From contig DXEN01000054.1 in NCBI GenBank assembly GCA_019114945.1, positions 61,386 through 125,385 of the forward strand: a stretch of DNA of 64,000 nt. Direction: 5' to 3'. The DNA comes from Candidatus Parabacteroides intestinigallinarum (GTDB lineage: Bacteria > Bacteroidota > Bacteroidia > Bacteroidales > Tannerellaceae). Every line of letters begins with the position of its first letter. Position 1 is the first letter of the stretch. Shown piece after piece: positions 57,489-64,000 of this stretch. The translations under genes and the position numbers were made by a program. Below the pieces are notes generated by a model that saw only the letters and a list, made by a program, of their open reading frames with translations, made no database searches and was not told the origin of the DNA.

Positions 57489-60332
57489 ATGGACACGAAC
57501 AAGTTTGTAAATCGCCACGTGGGAATATCCGAGGAAGATATCCCCGCCATGTTGAAGACGATTGGCGTACGGTCGATAGATGAACTGATCGACCAGACGA
57601 TCCCCTCGAACATCCGCCTCAAGGAGCCATTGGACCTGCCCGAGGCGATGACGGAACGCGAGTTCGCCGAGCATATCGCCGAGCTGGCCTCGAAGAATGA
57701 GGTATTCACCTCTTACATCGGCATGGGTTGGTACGACACGGTCTGCCCGGCGCCCATCCAGCGCAACGTGTTCGAGAACCCCGTGTGGTACACCTCATAC
57801 ACCCCTTACCAAGCGGAAGTGTCGCAAGGACGGCTGGAGGCGTTGCTGAACTTCCAGACCGTGATCTGCGAGCTGACCGGCCTGCCCTTGGCCAACTGCT
57901 CGCTGCTGGACGAGGCGACCGCCGCGGCCGAGGCGGTCACGATGTTCCATGGCGCCCGCAGCCGCGCCCAAGTGAAGGCGGAAGCCAACACGGTGTTCGT
58001 AGACGAGAACGTTTTCGCTTCCACGCAGGCCGTAATCCACACCCGCATGATCCCGCAAGGCATCCGGATCGTGACGGGCGATTATAAACAATTCGAGTTC
58101 ACGCCGGACGTGTTCGCCGCCATCGTGCAGTTCCCAAACGGCGACGGACAGATAGAGGACTACAAGGAATTCATCGACCGTGCGCACGCCGCCGGAGCGA
58201 AAGTAGGCGTGGCCGCCGACCTGATGAGCCTCGTGCTGCTGACGCCTCCGGGCGAATGGGGCGCCGACGTGGTGTTCGGCAGCAGCCAGCGCTTCGGTAT
58301 CCCGATGTTCTACGGCGGACCCTCGGCCGCTTACTTCGCCGTCAAGGACGAATACAAGCGCGCCATACCGGGACGCATCATCGGCATCTCGAAAGACGCC
58401 TACGGCCATCCGGCCTTCCGCCTCGCCCTGCAAACCCGCGAGCAACATATCAAACGCGAGAAGGCGACCTCCAACATCTGCACCGCCCAGGCGCTGCTGG
58501 CGACGATGGCGGGATTCTATGCCGTATACCACGGCCCGGAGGGCTTGCGCGACATCGCCGGACGTATCCACGCCTACGCCGGGTTCCTGGCCGGCGAGCT
58601 GGAGAAATTAGGCTACACGCAGCTGAACCGCGATTATTTCGACACACTGAAGATACAGTTGCCACCGCACGTATCGATCAACGCCCTGCGCGAGATCGCC
58701 TTGGAGTGCAAGGTGAACCTGCGCTATTTCGAGGGCGGACAAGTGGGTGTCAGCATCGACGAGACCACGCAACCCACCGACATCGGCGTGCTGCTCTACA
58801 TCTTCGCCGGAGCCGCCGGACAGGATTATATGCTGAACGAGAGCATCCCCACACGGCGCTACTTCGACGAGAAATTCGCCCGCGTGTCCGACTTCCTGCG
58901 GCAAGAGGTCTTCCAGAAATACCATACGGAGACGGAACTGATGCGCTACATCACCCGCTTGGGACGCAAGGACGTATCCCTCGCGCAATCGATGATATCG
59001 CTCGGCTCGTGCACGATGAAACTGAACCCCGCCTCCTCCATGCTGCCGCTGAGCCGGCCGGAATTCATGAACATACACCCCTACGCCCCCGAGGAGCAAG
59101 TGGAGGGCTACAAGGAGCTAATCGAGAACCTCTCCTCCTACCTGTGCGTCATCACGGGCTTCAAGGGATGCACGCTGCAGCCTAACTCCGGCGCCGCCGG
59201 CGAGTACACGGGCTTGCGCGTCATCCGCGCTTACCTGGAGAGCATCGGGCAGGGACATCGCGACATCGTGCTGCTGCCCGCCTCGGCCCACGGCACCAAC
59301 CCCGCCTCGGCGGTACAGTGCGGCTTCAAGACCGTCACCGTGAAATGCGATGCTAACGGCGACATCGACCTCGCCGACTTCCGCGCCAAGGCGGAGGAGA
59401 ACAAGGACCGCCTGGCCGCCAGCATGATTACCTATCCCTCCACGCACGGTATCTTCGAACCGGACATCAAGGAGATGTGTGACATCGTGCACGCTTGCGG
59501 CGGACAGCTCTACATGGACGGCGCCAACATGAACGCGCAAGTAGGGCTGACGAACCCGGGCACCATCGGCGCCGACGTGTGCCACCTGAACCTGCACAAG
59601 ACATTCGCGTCGCCTCACGGCGGCGGCGGACCGGGCGTGGGCCCCATCTGCGTGGCCGAGCACCTCGTCCCCTTCCTGCCGCAGCACCCCGTGCTGTGGG
59701 GAAGCGACCTCAACACCGTGGCCGCCGCGCCGTACGGTAGCGCGGGCATCCTGCCCATCACCTACGCCTACATCCGCATGCTGGGCACGGAGGGGCTGAC
59801 GCGGGCCACCCAAATCGCCATCCTCAACGCCAACTACCTGGCAGCGCGCCTCAAGGATACCTACGGCATCGTCTACACCGGCACGACCGGCCGCGTGGGC
59901 CACGAGCTGATATTGGAATGCCGCGGCGTGAAGGAGCGTTCCGGCATCGACGAGAGCGATATCGCCAAGCGGCTGATGGATTTCGGCTATCACGCCCCCA
60001 CACTCTCCTTCCCCGTGCACGGCACGCTGATGGTGGAGCCCACCGAGAGCGAGAGCAAGGCCGAGCTGGATCGTTTCGTGGAGGTAATGGAGTGCATCTG
60101 GAGCGAGATCAAGGAGGTGGAGGAAGGCACCGCGTCGAAGGACGACAACGTGCTGCGCAACGCCCCGCACCCGGAGTACGAGGTGACCGCCGACGAATGG
60201 CGCCACGCCTACCCGCGTAGCAAGGCCGCCTTCCCGCTCGACTGGCTGCACGACGGCAAGTTCTGGGTCAACGTCGCACGCGTCGACAACGCCTTCGGCG
60301 ACCGCAACCTGATAGCCACCTTGGAGGAATAA
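57489..60332 (+). CDS. gcvP: Glycine dehydrogenase (decarboxylating), P protein
   Basis: A 947-residue single-chain PLP enzyme of the glycine cleavage system: it decarboxylates glycine and passes aminomethyl to the H-protein lipoyl arm. FVNRHVGISEEDI at the start, YTPYQAEVSQGRLEALLNFQ, shortened to TPYQAEVSQGRLEALLNFQ, and the PLP lysine region HLNLHKTFASPHGGGGPG are present. The fused form is usual in Bacteroidetes. gcvT and gcvH are not in the window. It ends at a strong terminator. LipA (35675) matures the partner H protein. Confidence 0.97.
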   Translation: MDTNKFVNRHVGISEEDIPAMLKTIGVRSIDELIDQTIPSNIRLKEPLDLPEAMTEREFAEHIAELASKNEVFTSYIGMGWYDTVCPAPIQRNVFENPVWYTSYTPYQAEVSQGRLEALLNFQTVICELTGLPLANCSLLDEATAAAEAVTMFHGARSRAQVKAEANTVFVDENVFASTQAVIHTRMIPQGIRIVTGDYKQFEFTPDVFAAIVQFPNGDGQIEDYKEFIDRAHAAGAKVGVAADLMSLVLLTPPGEWGADVVFGSSQRFGIPMFYGGPSAAYFAVKDEYKRAIPGRIIGISKDAYGHPAFRLALQTREQHIKREKATSNICTAQALLATMAGFYAVYHGPEGLRDIAGRIHAYAGFLAGELEKLGYTQLNRDYFDTLKIQLPPHVSINALREIALECKVNLRYFEGGQVGVSIDETTQPTDIGVLLYIFAGAAGQDYMLNESIPTRRYFDEKFARVSDFLRQEVFQKYHTETELMRYITRLGRKDVSLAQSMISLGSCTMKLNPASSMLPLSRPEFMNIHPYAPEEQVEGYKELIENLSSYLCVITGFKGCTLQPNSGAAGEYTGLRVIRAYLESIGQGHRDIVLLPASAHGTNPASAVQCGFKTVTVKCDANGDIDLADFRAKAEENKDRLAASMITYPSTHGIFEPDIKEMCDIVHACGGQLYMDGANMNAQVGLTNPGTIGADVCHLNLHKTFASPHGGGGPGVGPICVAEHLVPFLPQHPVLWGSDLNTVAAAPYGSAGILPITYAYIRMLGTEGLTRATQIAILNANYLAARLKDTYGIVYTGTTGRVGHELILECRGVKERSGIDESDIAKRLMDFGYHAPTLSFPVHGTLMVEPTESESKAELDRFVEVMECIWSEIKEVEEGTASKDDNVLRNAPHPEYEVTADEWRHAYPRSKAAFPLDWLHDGKFWVNVARVDNAFGDRNLIATLEE

Positions 60333-60376
60333 TCCCGGTTCAGCCACGAATGGCGACTGGAGGCAAAATCAAGAAA

Positions 60377-60407
60377 GAGGGTGTGTCGTAATGAGCGACA
60401 CACCCTC
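60377..60407. terminator. Bidirectional terminator after gcvP
   Basis: GAGGGTGTGTCG and CGACACACCCTC form a perfect 12-base stem with a 7-base loop. TTCCTTTAAT follows on the plus strand and TTTCTTGATTTT on the minus. It separates gcvP from the convergent secreted-protein gene. Confidence 0.85.
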
Positions 60408-60438
60408 TTCCTTTAATACCACTAATATGTAGGCGAAC

Positions 60439-61610
60439 TTATCGCACGCTCACCTTCACCGTCTCGTCCCCGGACGCGATCACGTAGATGCCGGCCGGCA
60501 GGTTGGCGATCGTCACGCGGCCGCTGACCGTCGCGCTATAGTAACAAGCGCCCGCGATGCCATATACTTGGACGGCCCGCGCATCCGTCGTGGTAATCAC
60601 GAGGGAACCATCCGCGGCGTAAGCCTTAAAAGCAGGCTCGGCGTTGTCGGCGACGCGCTCGTTGGCGACAGTGGTCGAATAATAGTAAGTATCCGTGCAG
60701 CTATCCGTCACTACCCAATCCGCGTCCTCGGATTTCTTCTCGGCGCTCACGAACGTTCTCGGGTTGTCGCCGGTCCACTCAAATTTGCTGGCCCAATAGG
60801 TCGACACGCCATTTTCCGTCGTCACTTGCTCCATTATATAACTATCATCCGTGTCGTCCAAATAAGTATAAGTAGCGTCAGTCGTGGTCGTGGCCACGCC
60901 CTCGCTATCCATCCACGTTAAATGCTCGGCTACCTTCCGGTTCAGGGAATCGTACTCTACACCCCGCAGTCCCTTCATATACCATACCGTCGTATCGCCA
61001 AGCCACTCGTCGAAGCCCAAGTACTCATATTTGACAACGTTGCCCGCCTCGTCAAGCGTGCGCGTCTCGCGGGAAGGCGTGCCGGGCACACAAACGCCAT
61101 CCGTATAAGTGGTATCGATGGAGCTGAAATGGCAGACGCTGTCCCCCTCGTAAGAATAAGTATCCATCATACGCAGGTCGTCAGCGACGAAATACGTGGA
61201 GGTCAAGCGGCCCTGGTCGTCATACGTGTTGGTCGTCGTCCCGGCGCTGATCGTGCCATCGTCCAAGACATCCTCGCGGACCGAGCGGGTCAGCCGGCCA
61301 TTCTCGTCGTACGTATAGGCTTCCGAATAAGTCTTCTCGCCCGCCCAGCTCGCGGCGTCCGCGTCCCAGCGGATCGCGGTCATGAGGGAAAGCGCGCCCT
61401 CGTCCGTGTACGCGTAAACGAACTTCAGATAATTCTCGCCGTCTATCACCCGGATCATACTGTCGGGCAAGTCTTCGCGTCGTCGCTACGCAGCAGCGAA
61501 ACGGGTTTCCCCGGAGCCGCGGGAGCCTTCTCGCCCACCGGCACGAGCGCCTCGACGCTCATTCCACACAACACACTGGCCGCTAAAGCCAAAAAGTAAC
61601 GTTTTCTCAT
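60439..61610 (-). pseudogene. Secreted protein with C-terminal sorting-like domain, frameshifted
   Basis: The ORF track's 343-residue entry starts at TTG 61470. The true N-terminus is upstream in another frame: ATG 61610 encodes a signal peptide (MRKRYFLALAASVLCGMSVEA) closely matching the small gene at 2066-2365, then runs 51 codons to TGA. The two frames join near 61475-61485 if one base is restored. The body is a Tyr/Asp/Thr-rich beta-repeat protein (RLTRSVREDV, TYDDQGRLTSTYFV) like YD-type repeats, ending in a sorting-like domain (LPAGIYVIASGDETVKVSVR). Type IX secretion cargo is likely. It could be a true pseudogene, a sequencing error or a frameshift-expressed gene. Confidence 0.7.
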
Positions 61611-61748
61611 GCTAATTCCTCCTTTTACATTTAATTATACGGGGAAAATATACGCATTATTTCAATTATCCATCGGCGCTTTCCCGCGATTTGATACAAT
61701 TCCGCACTTTTTTTATTCCCTCGCGAAAGTTTTATATACGATTTCGCG

Positions 61749-61756
61749 TATATTTG
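61749..61756 (+). promoter_or_regulatory. -7 box of the barrel-protein gene
   Basis: TATATTTG, 44 bases before ATG 61800, a perfect TAnnTTTG match. Upstream, TTTTATATAC occupies the -33 zone. Confidence 0.6.
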
Positions 61757-61799
61757 TCGCTCTTTCGGTTAAATTTTGAATCTTATACGTTTTAGACAA

Positions 61800-63032
61800 A
61801 TGAGACGGTTCCTGTGGCCGCTCGCGGCCCTTCTCGCGAGCACGATGGCGATGGCGCAAAAGCCCGACTTCTCGTACACCTTCTACGGCTTCGTGCGAGG
61901 CGACCTTTTTTACAACACGAGGGCCAACCAAGCGCCCATCGACGGTAACTTCTACCTCTATCCCCTCGACCGCGAGCCCGACGCCGATGGCAACGACCTC
62001 AACGCCACGCCCAACGGGAGTTTCTATACCTTCACCACACGGCTCGGCCTCGACATCGCCGGGCCGCGCGTCGGGAAGGCCTCATCGTCCGCCAAGATAG
62101 AGGTGGATTTCGGCGGGTTCACGGGGAACCATTATCTGCTGCGTATCCGGCAAGCCTACGCCGCCCTCGACTGGGCGGGACGGCACGAGGTGCTGGCCGG
62201 CGTGACGTGGCACCCGCTCTTCGGCGACGTGGTGCCCGACGTACTGAATCTTTCCACCGGCGCGCCTTTCCAGCCTTTCAACCGAAGCCCGCAAATACGC
62301 TATCGCTTCCGGCCCGCGCCCGCGCTCCGGCTGACGGCCGCAGCCGTGTGGCAGCTTCAATACCTGTCGAACGGGCCCGAGGGGGCGAGCGAGGATTACA
62401 TCAAGAACAGCCTCGTGCCGGAGTTCTACCTCGGGGCGGAGGTAGCGCCCGCCGAGGGACTGACGTACGGCGCTGACGCGCATCTCATCTCGCTGAAGCC
62501 CCGCGTGGAGGCGACCGCGGATGGCGTCACGCGGCGCGTCGACGAGCGGATGACGACCTACACCCTCGGCGCGCACGCCCGCCTGAAGCGGGGCGAATGG
62601 ATGGTGGCGGCGAAAACGTTCCTCGCCTCCGGGCTCGACCATTTGGCCATGCTTGGCGGCTTCGGCGCGCGAAGCGAGGACGCCGCGACGGGCCGACGCG
62701 ACTATACGCCCTTCCGTCATTCCACCTCGTGGCTGAACGTGACCTACGGGACGCGGTGGAAAACGGCGCTCTTCCTGGGTTACAGCAAGAATCTCGGGAC
62801 GGACGACGCCCTCATCGACCGCGAGCAGGTGTATGGCATGGGGCTGGACATCGACCAGCTCATCACGTGCAACGTGAACATCTCGTACAACCTGCCGCAC
62901 TGGCAACTCGGCGTGGAGTATTGCCCGTCGACCGCCTTCTATGGCACGACGGAGCTCGCCACCGGCCGCGCGCGCCACACGCGCGCCGTGACGAACCATC
63001 GCGTCCTCGCGCTCCTGATGTATTACTTCTGA
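61800..63032 (+). CDS. Outer-membrane beta-barrel protein (porin-like)
   Basis: ATG 61800 (MRRFLWPLAALLASTMAMAQ, signal peptide) is preferred to the upstream TTG at 61776. The 410-residue product is built from alternating amphipathic strands rich in Tyr/Arg/Leu (FYGFVRGDLFYNTR, RIRQAYAALDWAGRHEVLAG) and ends in Phe (ALLMYYF), the usual outer-membrane insertion signal. It resembles DcaP/porin-like Bacteroidetes barrels of unknown substrate. Its stop lies 2 bases from the convergent DUF6261-like stop. Confidence 0.72.
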   Translation: MRRFLWPLAALLASTMAMAQKPDFSYTFYGFVRGDLFYNTRANQAPIDGNFYLYPLDREPDADGNDLNATPNGSFYTFTTRLGLDIAGPRVGKASSSAKIEVDFGGFTGNHYLLRIRQAYAALDWAGRHEVLAGVTWHPLFGDVVPDVLNLSTGAPFQPFNRSPQIRYRFRPAPALRLTAAAVWQLQYLSNGPEGASEDYIKNSLVPEFYLGAEVAPAEGLTYGADAHLISLKPRVEATADGVTRRVDERMTTYTLGAHARLKRGEWMVAAKTFLASGLDHLAMLGGFGARSEDAATGRRDYTPFRHSTSWLNVTYGTRWKTALFLGYSKNLGTDDALIDREQVYGMGLDIDQLITCNVNISYNLPHWQLGVEYCPSTAFYGTTELATGRARHTRAVTNHRVLALLMYYF

Positions 63033-63034
63033 CG

Positions 63035-63874
63035 CTATATCTCGGAGGGAGAGTCCACCTCCTCGCCGCCCTCCTCGCCCGGCTCCGGCTCCGTCGGCTC
63101 CGAGGGGGGGGTGGGATCCGTCGGGTCGGTCGGCTCCGAGGGGTCGGCGGGCGTGTCCGCGGAGGAAGCGCCCGAAACGCCTTGTCCCAATACCTCTTGC
63201 TTGTAACGCTTGATTTGCGCGTTCATCGCGTCGATAAACGCCTGGTAATCCGCCGCGCCCTCGATAACGGCGTAGGCGTTCACCTTCCTTACCAGCGATT
63301 GATAAGCCGAGTCTGTCGCGCGCCGGGCCGTCTTCGTGGCGCCCACCTCGCGGGGGGCCAGCTCCGTATCCCGCTCCTTCAGCAGCTCGCGCACCTTATC
63401 GTTCGCCTCCTTCATCTGCTCGCGAAATACCGTCAGCCCCAGCGCCTCTACCTGCGTGCCGAATTTCGTCTCCAAGTCGGCGATAAAATTCGTCATCATA
63501 CCCGTCTGGCGGTCCAGCTGCATCTTCGGGTCGATCGAGTAATCAATGATGTGCTGCCACAGCGCCTTCGCGGCCGTCCGCATATCGCCCGTCGGCAATT
63601 TCAAGAATCCGCTCACGGCGGACTTGTAGCCGATGTAGAAATCATCGCGGCTCTCGTCCCACTCCGCGATGCTGTCGGTCAGCGAGCTTTTCCGCGATAC
63701 CTTCAGGTTCGCGTCCTCCACCGCCAGCGCGGTTTTCAATGCCGCCAACTCAGCGGCTACCTTCGTTTTGATCGTCTCGTCCGCCTCTACCCGATCGATA
63801 GTCGCATGTATGAAATTGTAATGCGCGCCGTTGCTCATCGCGGTCAATCGAATTGTTTGAATCTCTGTGCTCAT
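63035..63874 (-). CDS. DUF6261-like protein with Pro/Thr/Glu-rich tail
   Basis: ATG 63874 (MSTEIQTIRLTAMSNGAHYN) is chosen; the track start at 63931 overlaps the next gene. A 279-residue, largely helical protein, with the pattern GAHYNFIHATIDRVEADETI typical, in my recollection, of DUF6261, common in Bacteroidales and of unknown function. The C-terminal 45 residues are repeats of PSEPTDPTDPTPPSEPTEPE, a linker-like tail. No signal peptide. It may be co-transcribed with the partial gene upstream, whose stop is 10 bases away. Confidence 0.7.
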   Translation of the reverse strand: MSTEIQTIRLTAMSNGAHYNFIHATIDRVEADETIKTKVAAELAALKTALAVEDANLKVSRKSSLTDSIAEWDESRDDFYIGYKSAVSGFLKLPTGDMRTAAKALWQHIIDYSIDPKMQLDRQTGMMTNFIADLETKFGTQVEALGLTVFREQMKEANDKVRELLKERDTELAPREVGATKTARRATDSAYQSLVRKVNAYAVIEGAADYQAFIDAMNAQIKRYKQEVLGQGVSGASSADTPADPSEPTDPTDPTPPSEPTEPEPGEEGGEEVDSPSEI

Positions 63875-63884
63875 ACTATTATCT

Positions 63885-64000
63885 TTATTTGTTAAACATT
63901 CTTCCCGCCAATCCGTTAGGATAAGAAACACCCGCGGATTCCTTCACGCCGAGCCGCTGGATGGGCATGATGGGGAACAATTGGTCAACGGCCCACGAGA
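63885..64000 (-). CDS. Partial gene, C-terminal end only
   Basis: An open frame enters at the window edge and stops at TAA (63887-63885). It encodes at least 38 residues, including FPIMPIQRLGVKESAGVSYP, then NGLAGRMFNK. No family is recognised from this fragment. It is upstream of the DUF6261-like gene on the same strand with a 10-base gap, so it is probably the first gene of the pair. Confidence 0.55.
   Translation of the reverse strand, partial: SWAVDQLFPIMPIQRLGVKESAGVSYPNGLAGRMFNK

Noticed and set aside
60439-61610. Programmed ribosomal frameshift
   Set aside because: There is no slippery heptamer or downstream pseudoknot that I can see at 61470-61490. A one-base lesion is simpler.

Overview
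This window is a chromosome segment from a member of the Bacteroidales, most likely the Parabacteroides/Tannerella side of the order. The signs are the TAnnTTTG-type -7 promoter boxes in front of many genes, class III fructose-bisphosphatase, the leuA-leuC-leuD-leuA2-leuB gene order, GH92 and GH43 glycosidases, a TonB receptor with a carboxypeptidase-like N-terminal domain, a GxxExxY protein, and secreted proteins with a C-terminal sorting-like domain. Base composition is visibly GC-rich over most of the window. Several patches (about 0.1-2.0 kb, 7.9-9.0 kb, 39.6-41.8 kb) are AT-richer and carry accessory genes. I saw no tRNA, rRNA, insertion sequence or CRISPR array.

Layout. 0-9 kb: end of dnaK, an agmatine-deiminase operon, a tiny secreted paralogue, a MATE exporter, an RluA-type enzyme coupled to a GH43 glycosidase, a small heat-shock protein and a zeta-type kinase pair. 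9-16 kb: the leucine operon, led by a Leu-rich leader peptide and a transcription attenuator, and interrupted by a GxxExxY gene inside terminal inverted repeats. 16-19 kb: a TonB receptor operon with a His-rich partner and a palindrome over its promoter. 19-28 kb: a truncated DUF4373 gene, a large FAD/Fe-S oxidase, two RNA methyltransferase-type enzymes, a sugar acetyltransferase and a GH92 mannosidase. 28-39 kb: EngB, a sodium/solute symporter, a 5'-nucleotidase, Ppk1, a YfcE-type phosphodiesterase, a membrane protein, LipA and a DPP-IV-like peptidase. 39-47 kb: a low-molecular-weight phosphatase between inverted repeat arrays, a three-gene accessory cluster, a four-domain CoA-disulfide-reductase-like fusion with a MarR regulator, a second GH43 and an MBL-fold lipoprotein. 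47-54 kb: Fbp, a CxxCH-containing PD40 protein, a DUF6057-like membrane protein and a C1 peptidase. 54-64 kb: a NADAR gene paired with a His/Cys-dyad protein, a DUF3298-like lipoprotein, RsmG, an MBL hydrolase, GcvP, a frameshifted secreted protein, an outer-membrane barrel and a DUF6261-like protein.

The most unusual signals are non-coding. (1) A complete attenuator in front of leuA, with exact antiterminator pairing. (2) A set of intergenic tandem arrays that all repeat every 22 bp; four of them have a CAC-N4-GTG core, each array has its own sequence, and two inverted arrays flank the phosphatase gene. (3) A 113-bp promoter cassette present twice, 6 mismatches and no gaps, in front of the phosphatase and NADAR genes, both of which begin MERKY. 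(4) A ~450-bp inverted-repeat element carrying GxxExxY in the leu operon, and a 100-bp ORF-less relative elsewhere. The NADAR plus GHG/WC-dyad pair is the best candidate for an undescribed protein system.
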